64,000 bases of DNA from Natrialbaceae archaeon (GCA_003559215.1 PWMF01000217.1:1-64000); one strand, 5' to 3'; shown: positions 23,130-33,045, counted from the first letter of the stretch. Notes: generated from the sequence alone by a model not told the origin. A program made the numbers and translations.

Positions 23130-24359
23130 TCAGTCCACGAGCCGCTGGTAGGCCGCCCGCCCCGCGACCGCAACGGTCGCGAGCAGTCCCGTTCCGGCGG
23201 CGATCGCGGGGCCGTTCTCTCGAACGCTCGAGCCGACGCCGTCCTCGCTCGAGTCGCTCGCGCTCTCGTTCGTCGGTGCCTCGTCGTCGCTTGGCCCGTT
23301 CTCGTCGCTGTCCCCTTCTACCGACTCGTCATCGTCTTCCTCGGTACCCAGCATCTCGTCGGGACCGACATCGAGATCCGAGAGCGCCTCGCGGAGCGTG
23401 ACGATCTCGAGGTCCCGCTCCTTTGCCTCCTGGATGGCGAACCGGACGCGTTCCTCGGTCGTCTCGTCGAACTGGCTGTGACCGACGACGATCCCGAGGT
23501 AGTCGCCTGCAGCGACCTGATCGTAGAACGCCTCGATCTCGGTTTCGGTCGAGGACTGGCCGTCGATACTCGTCCGTCCGAGATCGTACGGGTCGATATC
23601 GGTGATTCCGTTCAGCCCGTCCCCCTCGCGGTTCGCGAACCCCGCGTAGTGTTCTTCGACCAGCTCCTCGACCAGCCCTTCGCTGCGGCCGAAGGGGGAG
23701 ACGAAGTAGTCGACATCGACGCCCATCTCCTCGAGTTCCTCCTTCGAGCCGACGACCTCCTCGCGGATCCGCTCGTCGCCGAAGCGAACGAACGTCTCCT
23801 CGGCCGCGAACGACTCGCCGACGGGCTCCTCGAGCTCGAGGTAGAATCCCCCGTCGTCCTCGCCGCCGCCGGCGACGACGTTCTCGATTGTTTCGTCCTC
23901 GTCCCCGATGACGATCGGTTCGCCCTCGTGATCTCCGAGGAAGCTGCCGTCGACCGAGAGCCGTTCGTCGTCCGATTCGGTCGGGGCGGTCAGGTAGAGG
24001 TTCCCGACGACGTCGTGTTCTGCGGTGTGGGACATGATCTCCCACCCCTCCGCCTCCATCTCGCGGAGGTGCTCCGGAAGCAGGCCCCAGCCGGTGTCGA
24101 CGTACTCCGTGACGGCCGCACAGCAGGCCGGGACGTCCTCTTCCTGGTGAACCGGAAAGGTCTGGGTCCAGTCCTCGCGCCAGCTGTCGTCGTAGACGAA
24201 CACTAGTTGTCCGTTCGACTCCTCGTCCGACCCGTCGTCGGCTGCGCTCGTTCCGGCGCCGACCAGCGCGAACAGGCTCGCCGCCCCGAGCCGGAAGAGC
24301 CCGCGCCGGCTGGTTCGTACCTCGAGGGCCGAAATGCCGGCCCCTCGATCGTCGTCCAT
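23130..24359 (-). CDS. Tat-exported polysaccharide-deacetylase-like protein, C-terminally anchored
   Basis: The product has 409 residues. The N terminus has a Tat signal ('SRRGLFRLGAASLFALVGAGTSA'). The catalytic fold follows the NodB pattern: 'LVFVYDDSWREDW' with the Asp motif, 'GWEIMSHTAEHDVV' with the His-x3-His zinc motif, and a late 'GIVVGHSQFDE'. An acidic, Ser/Thr-rich linker ('EEDDDESVEGDSDENGPSDDEAPTNESASDSS') leads to a C-terminal membrane helix ('AIAAGTGLLATVAVAGRAAYQRL'). It is probably displayed on the outer face of the membrane; the carbohydrate substrate is unknown. Confidence 0.87.
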   Translation of the reverse strand: MDDDRGAGISALEVRTSRRGLFRLGAASLFALVGAGTSAADDGSDEESNGQLVFVYDDSWREDWTQTFPVHQEEDVPACCAAVTEYVDTGWGLLPEHLREMEAEGWEIMSHTAEHDVVGNLYLTAPTESDDERLSVDGSFLGDHEGEPIVIGDEDETIENVVAGGGEDDGGFYLELEEPVGESFAAEETFVRFGDERIREEVVGSKEELEEMGVDVDYFVSPFGRSEGLVEELVEEHYAGFANREGDGLNGITDIDPYDLGRTSIDGQSSTETEIEAFYDQVAAGDYLGIVVGHSQFDETTEERVRFAIQEAKERDLEIVTLREALSDLDVGPDEMLGTEEDDDESVEGDSDENGPSDDEAPTNESASDSSEDGVGSSVRENGPAIAAGTGLLATVAVAGRAAYQRLVD

Positions 24360-24512
24360 ACTCGAGGACGTCCCGTCCGGGCTATTATTATCGTTCGGTT
24401 AAGCGCCGAGACAGCCGCAAACGCGGCAGAACCGCGCAAACAGCCAGCACGCATCACGGAGCCGAATTGGCAGCCGGGAGCGTGGCATCGCCGCGTTGCA
24501 GAGCGAAAGCCG

Positions 24513-25130
24513 TCAGAAGAATTTGAACAGGTCGTCCCGGCTCTGCTCGTGGAGGTGTTCGCGAACGGCCTCGTTCAGGGGATCGATCCGCCCCTTCTTG
24601 GCGGTGATCGGCGCGATCGTCTCCTGCCACTGCTTCCAGGGCGGGAGCAGCCCCAGTCGGTCACAGAGTTCGTTCAGGCGCTCGTCACGGTTGTCGACCT
24701 TGTCCATCTTGTTGACCGCGACTACCGTCGGGATGTCGAGTTCGCGCAGGAAGTGAAACATCTCGACGTCGTAGGGGATCTCGTCGGGGCCGGAGTGGCG
24801 GTCGATGATGTCGATGACGCTCTTGCCGTCGACGACGAGGACGGCCACGAGCACGTTGTCGGCGTACTCCTCGAGGTAGTGAACGATATCGGTCTTGATC
24901 TGCTCGCGGCGATCCTCGTCGACGCCGCTCATGAAGCCGAAGCCGGGCAGGTCGGTGACGACGAAGTCCTCGGCGGTCCAGTCGAAGTGGTTCGGCTCGC
25001 GGGTGACGCCGGGTTTGCCGCCGGTGTCGAACGTGTGACCGGTGATCTCGCGCATGAGCGTCGACTTGCCCACGTTCGAGCGGCCGACGAGGGCCACCTC
25101 GGCCTCGCGGTCGGGACGGGTGTCGAACAT
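24513..25130 (-). CDS. engB: EngB/YsxC-type GTP-binding protein
   Basis: The 205-residue GTPase has G1 '[16 protein letters not shown]', G3 '[16 protein letters not shown]' and G4 'NKMDKV', in the EngB order. It is predicted to assist ribosome large-subunit assembly. Its TATA element ('gtataaac', minus strand) overlaps the stop codon of the upstream racemase-like gene and lies 26 nt before ATG, so it has its own leaderless transcript apart from the hydantoinase operon. Confidence 0.93.
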   Translation of the reverse strand: MFDTRPDREAEVALVGRSNVGKSTLMREITGHTFDTGGKPGVTREPNHFDWTAEDFVVTDLPGFGFMSGVDEDRREQIKTDIVHYLEEYADNVLVAVLVVDGKSVIDIIDRHSGPDEIPYDVEMFHFLRELDIPTVVAVNKMDKVDNRDERLNELCDRLGLLPPWKQWQETIAPITAKKGRIDPLNEAVREHLHEQSRDDLFKFF

Positions 25131-25152
25131 ACTCGATGGACGTCGCGCCGCG

Positions 25153-25160
25153 GTTTATAC
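25153..25160 (-). promoter_or_regulatory. TATA element of engB inside the end of the upstream gene
   Basis: Minus-strand 'gtataaac' is centred about 27 nt before the engB ATG and includes the TAA stop of the upstream Asp/Glu-racemase-like gene. It separates engB from the catabolic operon. Confidence 0.6.
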
Positions 25161-25925
25161 GTGGCGCGACGGCTCCGCGAACAGCGCTCCCGGCGCGTCT
25201 ACCGTGGTGTCGAGGTGCCCACAGAGATCCCACAGCGTCGCGCCGTTGCTCGTGACCACCGGGACGCCGAGTTCGGCCTCGAGTTCCGCAACCGCGTCGA
25301 GCGACCGGTAGTTCGTACAGGAGACGAAGACGGCGTCGACCGAGGTATCGAGCGCTCCGTCGACGGCCCCCTCGAGATCGGCTGCGACGGCCAGCACCTG
25401 CTCACGGGCGTCAGACGGGTCGAGCGCGCCTATCTCGGTGTTGGCCTCGATCCCCCGGCCCTCGATCGCGACGACCTCGAAGCCCGCCGCCTCGAGGAAC
25501 TCGCGCTCCTTTGCGTCGAGGTCGGCGGTGTAGGGCGTGACGACGGCGATCCGCTCGGCGCCGAGGGCCTCGAGGGCCCGACACACCGACCGAGCCGTCG
25601 CGATGGCCGGAACGCCCGCCGCCTCGCCGATTTCGGCCTCGAGTTCGGCGTCGAAGCCGGGTCCGTGGAGCAGGCTGCCGGTCGTACAGGCGTAGGCGAC
25701 GGCGTCGACGTCGGCGTGGCCGAGCAACTCGCCCCCTCGAACCGCGTCGTGGCTCATCTCGTCGAGTTCGTCGACGGTGACCGACTCGAGCGCCATCCGC
25801 GCCGCGTGGACGGTCGTCCCTTCGGGGGCGAACTCACGGAACTCCGGTTCGGCCGTCGTGTTCGAGGAGGGGACGATCAGCCCGAGTCGGATGGGTCGTT
25901 CGGCGCCGGAGTCGTAGTCGTTCAC
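25155..25925 (-). CDS. Asp/Glu racemase superfamily protein (maleate isomerase / arylmalonate decarboxylase-like)
   Basis: The product has 256 residues. The two catalytic Cys of the superfamily are visible in 'VDAVAYACTTGSLLHGPGFD' and 'DAVFVSCTNYRSLDAVAELE', with N-terminal 'RLGLIVPSSNTTAEPEFREFAPEGTTVHAARM'. Both halves repeat the same fold, as in maleate cis-trans isomerase, arylmalonate decarboxylase and hydantoin racemase. With HyuA and HyuB upstream, racemisation or isomerisation of a cyclic-amide-derived substrate is likely. The start is GTG overlapping the HyuB stop by 4 nt. Confidence 0.88.
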   Translation of the reverse strand: MNDYDSGAERPIRLGLIVPSSNTTAEPEFREFAPEGTTVHAARMALESVTVDELDEMSHDAVRGGELLGHADVDAVAYACTTGSLLHGPGFDAELEAEIGEAAGVPAIATARSVCRALEALGAERIAVVTPYTADLDAKEREFLEAAGFEVVAIEGRGIEANTEIGALDPSDAREQVLAVAADLEGAVDGALDTSVDAVFVSCTNYRSLDAVAELEAELGVPVVTSNGATLWDLCGHLDTTVDAPGALFAEPSRHV

Positions 25926-27535
25926 GGCTCCTCACCGTCCGTGACCGTGCCGTCGGCCCGGTCGTCCTCGAGCGCAGCCGGATCGCGCTCGTCGGGGTCG
26001 CCATGGCCGCCGCCGCCCGGTGTTCGAACCGTGATCGTCGTTCCGGACTCGACGTCGACGGTCGTCTTCGCGGCGACGGGTTCGCCGTCGATCAGATTCT
26101 CGCCGACGGTGCCGTCCTCGCCGCCCGCGACGCCGCTCGGCGCGTGCCGTCGTCGTTCGGTCAGCAGCGACACCGTCGCGTCGGTCTCGACGGTGAGGCT
26201 GCGCTCGAGGCCGAGTCCGCCCCGGAACCGGCCGCGACCGCCGCTGTCGGGACGCAAGGCGTAGCGGTCGACCCGAAACGGGTACTCCGTCTCGATCGAT
26301 TCGACGGGCGTGTTGAGCGTGTTCGTCATCCCGACCTGAACGCCGTCCATGCCGTCGCTGTCGGCGCGGGCGCCGAAGCCGCCGCCGATGGTCTCGTAGT
26401 AGGTAAAGGAGCCGTCGCGGGCGCCGACAGTCAGATTGTTCATCGTCCCCTGGCTCTGGGCGGGGACGCGCTCGGGTGCGGCTTCCGCGAGCGCGGCGAA
26501 GACGACATCGGTCGCCCGCTGGCTGGTTTCGACGTTGCCGCCGACGACCGCAGCAGGTGGTGCCGGATTCAACAGCGACCCCTCCGGCGCGTCGACGGCG
26601 ACGGGCTCGTAGCAGCCGTCGTTCGGCGGGATCTCAGGGTCGGTCACACAGCGGACGACGAAGTAGACCGCGCTCTTCGCCACGGCCAGCGGCGCGTTGA
26701 GGTTCCCTTTTACCTGACTCGCCGTCCCCGCGAAGTCGACCTCGACCGACGCGCCGTCGATCGTCACCGACGCCCGGAGCTCGATATCCTCGTCGGTGAT
26801 ACCGTCGCCCTCGAGGACGTCCGTCGCCTCGTAGGTGCCGTCCGGAAGCTCGCGAAGCTTGGCGCGCATCCGGTCGCCGGAGTAGTCGATCACGGCGTCG
26901 AAACCCGCGAGGACGGTCTCGCGACCGTGCTCGTCGAACAGTGCTTCGAGGCGCTCGGCGGCCCGGTCGTTCGCCGCCAGCTGCGCGCGGAGGTCGGCCC
27001 GCCGTTCGCGCGGGTTGCGGACGTTCGCGAGTATCAGCGAGTGGACGTCCTCACGGACGTCGCCGCCCTCGACGAGTTTCGTGGGCGGGAGTCGCAGCCC
27101 CTCCTGGTAGATCTCGCGGGCGCCCGCCGGCATGCTACCGGGGGTCATTCCGCCAACGTCGGCGTGGTGGGCCCGCGAGACGGCGTAGCCGACGATCTCT
27201 TCGGCGACCGTGATCGGCGACACCATCGTCACGTCCGGCAGGTGGGTGCCGCCGGCGAAGGGATCGTTGAGGACGAACACGTCGCCGGGTTCGGGATCGT
27301 ACTCGCGGACCGCGTCGACGGCTTCGGGCATCGCACCCAGGTGGACGGGGATGTGTTCGGCCTGGGCGACCATCCGGCCCGTGGCGTCGAACAACGCCGT
27401 CGAGCAGTCCCGACGCTCCTTGATGTTCGGTGAGTAGGCACCCCGAATGAGCGTCTGTCCCATCTCCTCGGCGACGCCTTCGAGCTGGTTGCGCAGTACC
27501 TCCAGGGTAATCGGGTCGATTTCGGTCTCGCTCAT
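25922..27535 (-). CDS. hyuB: Hydantoinase B / oxoprolinase-type subunit
   Basis: The product has 537 residues: '[67 protein letters not shown]', '[20 protein letters not shown]', '[16 protein letters not shown]' and the C-terminal '[20 protein letters not shown]' plus '[10 protein letters not shown]' are hallmark HyuB blocks. With HyuA it forms an ATP-dependent cyclic amide or ketone-handling enzyme; oxoprolinase, N-methylhydantoinase and acetone/acetophenone carboxylase are all in this family. Start ATG overlaps the HyuA stop by 4 nt. Confidence 0.93.
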   Translation of the reverse strand: MSETEIDPITLEVLRNQLEGVAEEMGQTLIRGAYSPNIKERRDCSTALFDATGRMVAQAEHIPVHLGAMPEAVDAVREYDPEPGDVFVLNDPFAGGTHLPDVTMVSPITVAEEIVGYAVSRAHHADVGGMTPGSMPAGAREIYQEGLRLPPTKLVEGGDVREDVHSLILANVRNPRERRADLRAQLAANDRAAERLEALFDEHGRETVLAGFDAVIDYSGDRMRAKLRELPDGTYEATDVLEGDGITDEDIELRASVTIDGASVEVDFAGTASQVKGNLNAPLAVAKSAVYFVVRCVTDPEIPPNDGCYEPVAVDAPEGSLLNPAPPAAVVGGNVETSQRATDVVFAALAEAAPERVPAQSQGTMNNLTVGARDGSFTYYETIGGGFGARADSDGMDGVQVGMTNTLNTPVESIETEYPFRVDRYALRPDSGGRGRFRGGLGLERSLTVETDATVSLLTERRRHAPSGVAGGEDGTVGENLIDGEPVAAKTTVDVESGTTITVRTPGGGGHGDPDERDPAALEDDRADGTVTDGEEP

Positions 27536-29592
27536 CGTGTCTCATCCTCCGTCATGACGACCGTTCCGTCCTCGAGCACGTCGCCCGTCCAGCCCGGTGG
27601 AACGACGGTCGTGCTCTCGGCCTGTTCGAGCACTGCAGGGCCGTCGACGGTCGTCCGGGAGTGGAGTCGGTCGCGCCCGTAGACCGTCGTCGTCCGGACT
27701 CCCTCGGTGTCGGGGAAATACGCCTCGCGCGTACCGAGACGGGCGTCGCCCCTTCCTTCGTGACGAACGACCGGCGAAGCACCCCCGACGGTCGCCGACG
27801 CCCGAAGGGTGACGATCTCGACCCCTTCGTCCATCCGGTAGCCGTAGGCGCGCTCGTGGGCGGCGTGGAACCGCTCTTCGACGGCGTCGAGATCGACGGA
27901 CTCGTCAACCGGAACGGTCAGTTCGAAGCTCTGTCCGGCGTACCGACAGTCGGCGGCGCGTTCGATCCGCGCGGCGCCGGGGTCGGTGGCGTCCGCGAGC
28001 ACGCGCTCGACGAGGTCGTCGTAGACCGCGTCGACACGGTCCGGCTCCGCGTCCGCGCGGGCGAGCTGGACGGTCCGGGCGGCGTCGTAGCTCTCGTCGG
28101 CCGCGAGCAGCCCGAACGCCGAGAGCACCCCGCCGGGCCGGGGGACGACGACGCGGTCGACGCCCAGCGAGTCGGCCAGCGCCGCGGCGTGCATCGGGCC
28201 CGCACCACCGAAGGCAACCAGCGCGAACTCGCGAGGGTCGTGGCCCCGCTCGACGGTAACCGACCGAATGGTGCGGGTCATCGTCGCGTTCGCGACCCGG
28301 TAGATCCCCTGTGCGGCCTCCAGTGCACCCTCGAGGCCGGCCTCGTCGGCCAGGTCGGCGAGCGCGTCGCGGGCGGCCTCGACGTCTAAGGTCATCTCGC
28401 CACCGAGCGCGGTGTCGGGGCCGATGTAGCCCAGCACCACGTTGGCGTCGGTGACGGTCGGCTCGGTGCCGCCCTTGCCGTAGCAGACCGGACCGGGCTC
28501 GGCGCCCGCGGATCGAGGGCCGACGCGGAGTGCGCCGCCGTCGTCGACCCAGGCGACCGAGCCGCCGCCGGCGCCGACCGTGTTGACGTCGACCATCGGC
28601 GTGCGGATCGGGAGGCCGTCGATCTCGGCGTCGGTCGTCCGCTCGGCCTCTCCCTCGCGGACGAGACTCACGTCGCTCGAGGTACCACCCATGTCGAACG
28701 TGACGAGCCCCTCGACGTCGGCGTCGTCGACGGTCGCCGCGGCGCCGACGACGCCCGCCGCCGGCCCCGACAGCGTCGTCGTCACGGCGTGGTCGCGAAC
28801 CGTCTCCGGGTCGGCGATCCCGCCGTTTGCCTGCATGATCTGTGGTGCCGGGATCCCGGACGTTTCGGCCTCGTCGACCAGTCGGCCGACGTAGCGGTCG
28901 ATCGCGGGACGGACGTAGGCGTCGACCGCGGTGGTCGAGGTGCGCTCGAACTCGCGGAACTCCGCGAGCACCTCGTGAGAGGCCGAAACCGGCACCTCGA
29001 GCTCCTCGCGCAGAATTTCGGCGACTCGCCGCTCGTTGTCGGCGTCGGCGTAGGCGTGGAGCAGACAGATCGCGACGCTCTCGACGTCGTGTTCGCGCAG
29101 GGTACTCGCGAGGTCCCGAACTTCCTCGGGGTCGACCGTGCGTTCGACGCCCTCGGCCGTCGTGCGCTCGTCGACTTCGAAGCGCCGCCGTCGGGGAACC
29201 AGCGGCTCGGGTTTCTCGGCCTCGAGATCGTACAGATCGGGCCGATCCTGTCGACCGATCTCGAGGACGTCCCGGAACCCCTCGGTGGTGACGAGGGCGG
29301 TCTTCGCGCCGCCGCGCTCGAGCAGGGCGTTGACCGAGACGGTCATTGCGTGGGCGAAGGCGTCGATCTCACCCGGGTCGATCCCCGCGTCGTCGCATGC
29401 CTTCGCGATTCCCTCGAGGACGCCGACGTGCTGTCTGTCGGTCGTCGTCGGCACCTTGGCCGTGACGAGGTGGTCGTCGACGGAGAGCGCGACGTCGGTG
29501 AAGGTGCCGCCGACGTCGACGCCGATTCGAGTCTCGTCCGTGTCTGTGGGTTGCGTGTCCGTGCCTTCGTCGGATCTCGGTGTGTCGTTCAT
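27532..29592 (-). CDS. hyuA: Hydantoinase A / oxoprolinase-type ATPase subunit
   Basis: The product has 686 residues, the HyuA length. The N-terminal phosphate-binding motif is 'RIGVDVGGTFTDVAL', followed by 'FAHAMTVSVNALLERGGAKTALVTTEGFRDVLEIGRQDR', a middle 'VTFDMGGTSSDVSLVREGE' and 'VAFGGAGPMHAAALADSLG'. These are the actin-like ATPase signatures. It supplies ATP-driven activation for HyuB. It lies 24 nt downstream of the Nramp-like transporter gene and overlaps HyuB, forming one operon. Confidence 0.94.
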   Translation of the reverse strand: MNDTPRSDEGTDTQPTDTDETRIGVDVGGTFTDVALSVDDHLVTAKVPTTTDRQHVGVLEGIAKACDDAGIDPGEIDAFAHAMTVSVNALLERGGAKTALVTTEGFRDVLEIGRQDRPDLYDLEAEKPEPLVPRRRRFEVDERTTAEGVERTVDPEEVRDLASTLREHDVESVAICLLHAYADADNERRVAEILREELEVPVSASHEVLAEFREFERTSTTAVDAYVRPAIDRYVGRLVDEAETSGIPAPQIMQANGGIADPETVRDHAVTTTLSGPAAGVVGAAATVDDADVEGLVTFDMGGTSSDVSLVREGEAERTTDAEIDGLPIRTPMVDVNTVGAGGGSVAWVDDGGALRVGPRSAGAEPGPVCYGKGGTEPTVTDANVVLGYIGPDTALGGEMTLDVEAARDALADLADEAGLEGALEAAQGIYRVANATMTRTIRSVTVERGHDPREFALVAFGGAGPMHAAALADSLGVDRVVVPRPGGVLSAFGLLAADESYDAARTVQLARADAEPDRVDAVYDDLVERVLADATDPGAARIERAADCRYAGQSFELTVPVDESVDLDAVEERFHAAHERAYGYRMDEGVEIVTLRASATVGGASPVVRHEGRGDARLGTREAYFPDTEGVRTTTVYGRDRLHSRTTVDGPAVLEQAESTTVVPPGWTGDVLEDGTVVMTEDETR

Positions 29593-29616
29593 CGTGTTTG
29601 TGAGGTCACGTGGTCG

Positions 29617-30855
29617 TTAGAGAAATCCGAAGATGAGTTCGAGTCCGTCCTGGACGATCAGGACGTCGTAGAGTGTCTGAACGCCGATAGCGATTACGAC
29701 GAGCGTGACGAGCCCGCCGAGGACGTTCTGGAGTGTGCTGTTCGTGTACTCGCCGAGCAGCCCTTCGTTGTTCATCGCGTAGATGAGGAATAGGGCGATG
29801 ACCGGCAGCAGGAGGCCGTTAGCGACCTGTGCGAAGACGATCACCTGCACCGGATCGAAACCGATCGCCGAGAAGACGACGCCGACGGAGAGGATCGTTA
29901 CCCAGATCGCCCGAAACCGGGTCGATTTGAGGTCGCGTTCCCAGCCGAGCGCGCCGGCGGTCGCGTAGGCCCCTGCGAGGGGTGCGCTCATCGCGCTCGT
30001 GAAGCCGGCCGCGAAGAGTCCGATCGCGAAGAAGGTCAGCGCGTAGCCGCCGAAGACGGGCTCGAGCTGGTCGGCCATCTCGCCGACGTCGGCGATCGTG
30101 GTCCCCTCGGGGAACACTGCAGCTGCGGTCACGACGATCGACGTCGTGATGAGTCCGCCGACGACGATCATCCCGATCGTGTCGGTGCGACACTCCGCGA
30201 GGTCGTCGGGGCCGCCCCAGCGTTCCTGGACGGTGCTGGCGTGCAAGAAGAGGTTGTAGCCGACGACGGTGGTGCCGACGAGGCCCGCGATCAAGTACGC
30301 CGATCCCTCGGGCACCGTCGGAACGAGTCCGCCACCGAGCGCGCCGAGGTCGGGCCGAACCATCACTGCGTTGAGCAGGAACGCCCCGCCCATAACGGCG
30401 ACCAGGCCGACGAAGACGCGCTCGATCAGTTTGTAGCTTCCCGACCAGAGCAGGGCGCCCGCGACGATCCCGATCAGCGGCCCCCAGACGTTCTCGCTGA
30501 CGCCGGTAATCGTCGCGAGGCCGGCCGCGCCGCCGACGATGTTGCCGGTCTGGAACGCCGCCGTCCCGATCCCGATCGCGCTGACGACGAGCAGGACTGA
30601 CGCCCACTTGGCAGCCGGATTCGAGAACTCGTCCCTGAGCGCCTCGCCGAGTCCTTCACGCGAGATCAGTCCGAGGCGCGCGCTCATTTCCTGGAGAACC
30701 ATCGTCGCCAGAATCGAGAAGGCGATCGTCCAGACGAGCACGTAGGCGTACTCCGCCCCGATGACGCTCGCGGTCGTGACGGTTCCCGGACCGACGAACG
30801 CCGCCGCGACGAGCGCGCCCGGTCCGATCGCTTTCAACCTGTCTACAATACCCAT
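29617..30855 (-). CDS. Divergent Nramp-fold transporter lacking canonical metal-binding residues
   Basis: The 412-residue protein has about 11 membrane helices and is clearly Nramp-like: 'RLKAIGPGALVAAAFVGPGTVTTASVIGAEYAYVLVWTIAFSILATMVLQEMSARLG'. The TM1 motif DPGN is replaced by 'GPGT' and the TM6 MPH motif by 'VGYN' ('GTTVVGYNLFLHASTVQERW'). The metal-coordinating Asp, Asn, Met and His are thus all absent. In the hydantoinase operon it may import an organic substrate instead of Mn2+/Fe2+; this is inferred. The ATG at 'MGIVDRLK' is preferred over the track start five codons earlier. Confidence 0.9.
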   Translation of the reverse strand: MGIVDRLKAIGPGALVAAAFVGPGTVTTASVIGAEYAYVLVWTIAFSILATMVLQEMSARLGLISREGLGEALRDEFSNPAAKWASVLLVVSAIGIGTAAFQTGNIVGGAAGLATITGVSENVWGPLIGIVAGALLWSGSYKLIERVFVGLVAVMGGAFLLNAVMVRPDLGALGGGLVPTVPEGSAYLIAGLVGTTVVGYNLFLHASTVQERWGGPDDLAECRTDTIGMIVVGGLITTSIVVTAAAVFPEGTTIADVGEMADQLEPVFGGYALTFFAIGLFAAGFTSAMSAPLAGAYATAGALGWERDLKSTRFRAIWVTILSVGVVFSAIGFDPVQVIVFAQVANGLLLPVIALFLIYAMNNEGLLGEYTNSTLQNVLGGLVTLVVIAIGVQTLYDVLIVQDGLELIFGFL

Positions 30856-30989
30856 GGTGAGTGTACACACTATCCGCTCTCCGAGAGCAGCATAAGGGTT
30901 GTTGAGCGCGAATCATACGGCTTCGACGCCGCGACCGCTCGAGTAGTCCGTCGTATGACCGAGTATGAACTCGTATGAGAAGCGCCCGG

Positions 30990-31538
30990 CTACTCGTCGC
31001 TCGAGCGCTCGGCGACGATCGTCTTCGAGACGCCGCGTTCGATCTCGAGTTCGATCGGCATCGAGGCGGTGCTGCGCTCGATGAAGCGAGTCATGAACCA
31101 CTGGATCGCCTCCGAGGGGAAGACGACGTGGTAGACCCCTCCGGTCTCGTCACGGACCTCGAGAAAGCCACAGAACGAGAGCCACTCGAGGAGTTCGTCG
31201 ATACCCTCGAACCGCGCTTCGTACTCCCTGGCGTGATAGTCCGAGACCCGGTCGGCCGCCTCGACGAACGCCGGATCGGGATCGCCACCCGCGTAGAGGT
31301 GCTCGAGAAAGGCGTGTAGGAAGTCGACGTCGAGCAGGACGTGCTCGCCCGAGGAGAGCATCCGGTAGTACTGTTCTAAGTTGTCACTCGGTCGTTCGCT
31401 CGCGGCCTCGAAATTAGCGGCGTAAAACGACAGCGCGCGGCGGACGAGTTCGCTCTGTCCCCTTCCCGTCTCGCTGGCGAGGGTCTCGAGGGCCGCCTTC
31501 GTCTCGTCGTCGAGCGAGACCGTGACGCGGTGTGTCAT
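30990..31538 (-). CDS. RHH (CopG-like) transcriptional regulator with C-terminal extension
   Basis: The 182-residue product starts with a ribbon-helix-helix domain ('THRVTVSLDDETKAALETLASETGRGQSELVRRALSFYAANF'). A C-terminal part of about 130 residues follows ('HAFLEHLYAGGDPDPAFVEAADRVSDYHAREYEARFEGIDELLEWLSFCGFLEVRDE'), probably for sensing or oligomerisation. It is in the same orientation as, and 134 nt upstream of, the Nramp/hydantoinase operon and divergent from the DUF389 gene. The ATG at MTHRV begins the RHH domain; the track's extra 12 codons do not. Confidence 0.85.
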   Translation of the reverse strand: MTHRVTVSLDDETKAALETLASETGRGQSELVRRALSFYAANFEAASERPSDNLEQYYRMLSSGEHVLLDVDFLHAFLEHLYAGGDPDPAFVEAADRVSDYHAREYEARFEGIDELLEWLSFCGFLEVRDETGGVYHVVFPSEAIQWFMTRFIERSTASMPIELEIERGVSKTIVAERSSDE

Positions 31539-31700
31539 GGCGTCCGAGACGAACGCGAGACGGGTATAGTTCACGAACCGCCGAGTACCGACGGCCGGTT
31601 TCCGTCTCGGGGTGATTCAGGATTCGCCGGCGCGGCGAAACCGACCGACTGCACACCGAAAGCGCCCGAAGTTATGACCCCGGGGGTCCACCTACCTGAC

Positions 31701-32993
31701 GTGCGGCTCGTACAGTTGACGGTTCCGACGGGAAAGCGACAGACGATCCTCGAGACGCTCGACGATCGGGGGATCGACTACGTCGTCACCGACGAGGAGA
31801 GCGACCGGGACTATACGGCGGTCGTCTACTTTCCGCTGCCGGCGGCGGCGGTCGAGCCGGTGCTCGACGAACTGCAGGAAGCGGGGGTCGGGGAGGACGC
31901 CTACACGGTCGTCGTCGACGCGGAGACGGTCGTCTCTCGTCGGTTCGAGGCGTTGCGCGAGGAGTACGAGGAGGGCGACGTCGAGTCGGATCGAATCTCG
32001 AGACAGGAGCTCCAGACCGAGGCGGAGTCGCTGACGCCGACGTTCGGCGTCTACTCGACGATGACGATCATCAGTGCGATCGTCGCGACCGCCGGACTGC
32101 TGCTGGATTCGCCGGCAGTCGTCGTCGGCTCGATGGTGATCGCGCCGCTGATCGGGCCGGCGCTGGGCGCCAGCGTCGGCTCGGTGATCGACGACGAGGA
32201 TCTGTTCGTCGAGAGCCTGACCTACCAGATCATCGGGGTCGTCTTCGCGATCGGTGCGGCGGCCGTCTTCGCCTGGTCGGTACAGGTCACGAACATCGTC
32301 CCGCCCGGGCTCGAACTCGCGGAGGTCGACGAGATCTCCGAACGTCTCGCGCCCGACCTGCTCTCGCTGGCGGTCGCGCTCGGGGCCGGCGTCGCGGGGA
32401 TCGTCAGCATCGCGACGGGGATCTCCGTCGCGCTCGTCGGCGTCATGATCGCCGCGGCGCTGATCCCACCCGCCGCGGCCGCGGGAATCGCGATCGCCTG
32501 GGGCCAGCCCTCGGCGGCGATCGGGTCGACGGCGCTGGTGTTCGTCAACGTCCTCTCGGTGAACCTCGCCGGCCTGTTGACGCTATGGTATCTCGGCTAC
32601 CGTCCCGAGAACCTGTTCGCGCTCGGGGAGACCGAACAGCGGGTTCGAAAACGGGTCGTCGGACTCGTCGTGATCGTACTCGTCTTCTCGGTGTTTCTCG
32701 GGGCGATCACCTACTCCTCGTACCAGGCGGGGAGCTTCGAGGAGAACACCCGCGAGGAGATCGCACTCGCGCTCGACGAGGAGGAGTTAGAGCAGTACCG
32801 CCTGCTCGATATCGAGGTGATCATGGACGAGGACTACCCGATCCAGAGTCCCGAACGCGTGATCGTCACGATCGGGGGGCCGCCCGGCGAGACCGCGCCC
32901 GGACTGGCATCGGAACTCAATCAACGAGTCGAGCAACACGCCGACGGCGACGTCGATATCGAGATCCGGTACGTCAGTATCGTCGAGGAGTGA
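31701..32993 (+). CDS. DUF389 / TIGR00341 family membrane protein
   Basis: The product has 430 residues from the GTG at 31701, whose 'MRLVQLTVPTGKRQTILETLDDRGIDYVVTDEE' matches the usual start of the family; the track ORF starts far upstream. An N-terminal ACT-like domain is followed by the DUF389 membrane core ('TFGVYSTMTIISAIVATAGLLLDSPAVVVGSMVIAPLIGPALGASVG') with about five to six helices and a soluble C-terminal domain. The transported substrate, if any, is unknown. It is divergent from the RHH regulator with a 162-nt shared upstream region. Confidence 0.92.
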   Translation: MRLVQLTVPTGKRQTILETLDDRGIDYVVTDEESDRDYTAVVYFPLPAAAVEPVLDELQEAGVGEDAYTVVVDAETVVSRRFEALREEYEEGDVESDRISRQELQTEAESLTPTFGVYSTMTIISAIVATAGLLLDSPAVVVGSMVIAPLIGPALGASVGSVIDDEDLFVESLTYQIIGVVFAIGAAAVFAWSVQVTNIVPPGLELAEVDEISERLAPDLLSLAVALGAGVAGIVSIATGISVALVGVMIAAALIPPAAAAGIAIAWGQPSAAIGSTALVFVNVLSVNLAGLLTLWYLGYRPENLFALGETEQRVRKRVVGLVVIVLVFSVFLGAITYSSYQAGSFEENTREEIALALDEEELEQYRLLDIEVIMDEDYPIQSPERVIVTIGGPPGETAPGLASELNQRVEQHADGDVDIEIRYVSIVEE

Positions 32994-33045
32994 GCGCTGT
33001 CCACCCCGCTGTTGGGCGTCCGCTTCTCGGACAGCTTTTCGGTTC

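Noticed and set aside
31530-31700. N-terminal extension of the DUF389 ORF
   Set aside because: The family normally begins at 'MRLVQLTVP', which matches the GTG at 31701; the upstream part overlaps the divergent RHH gene start region.
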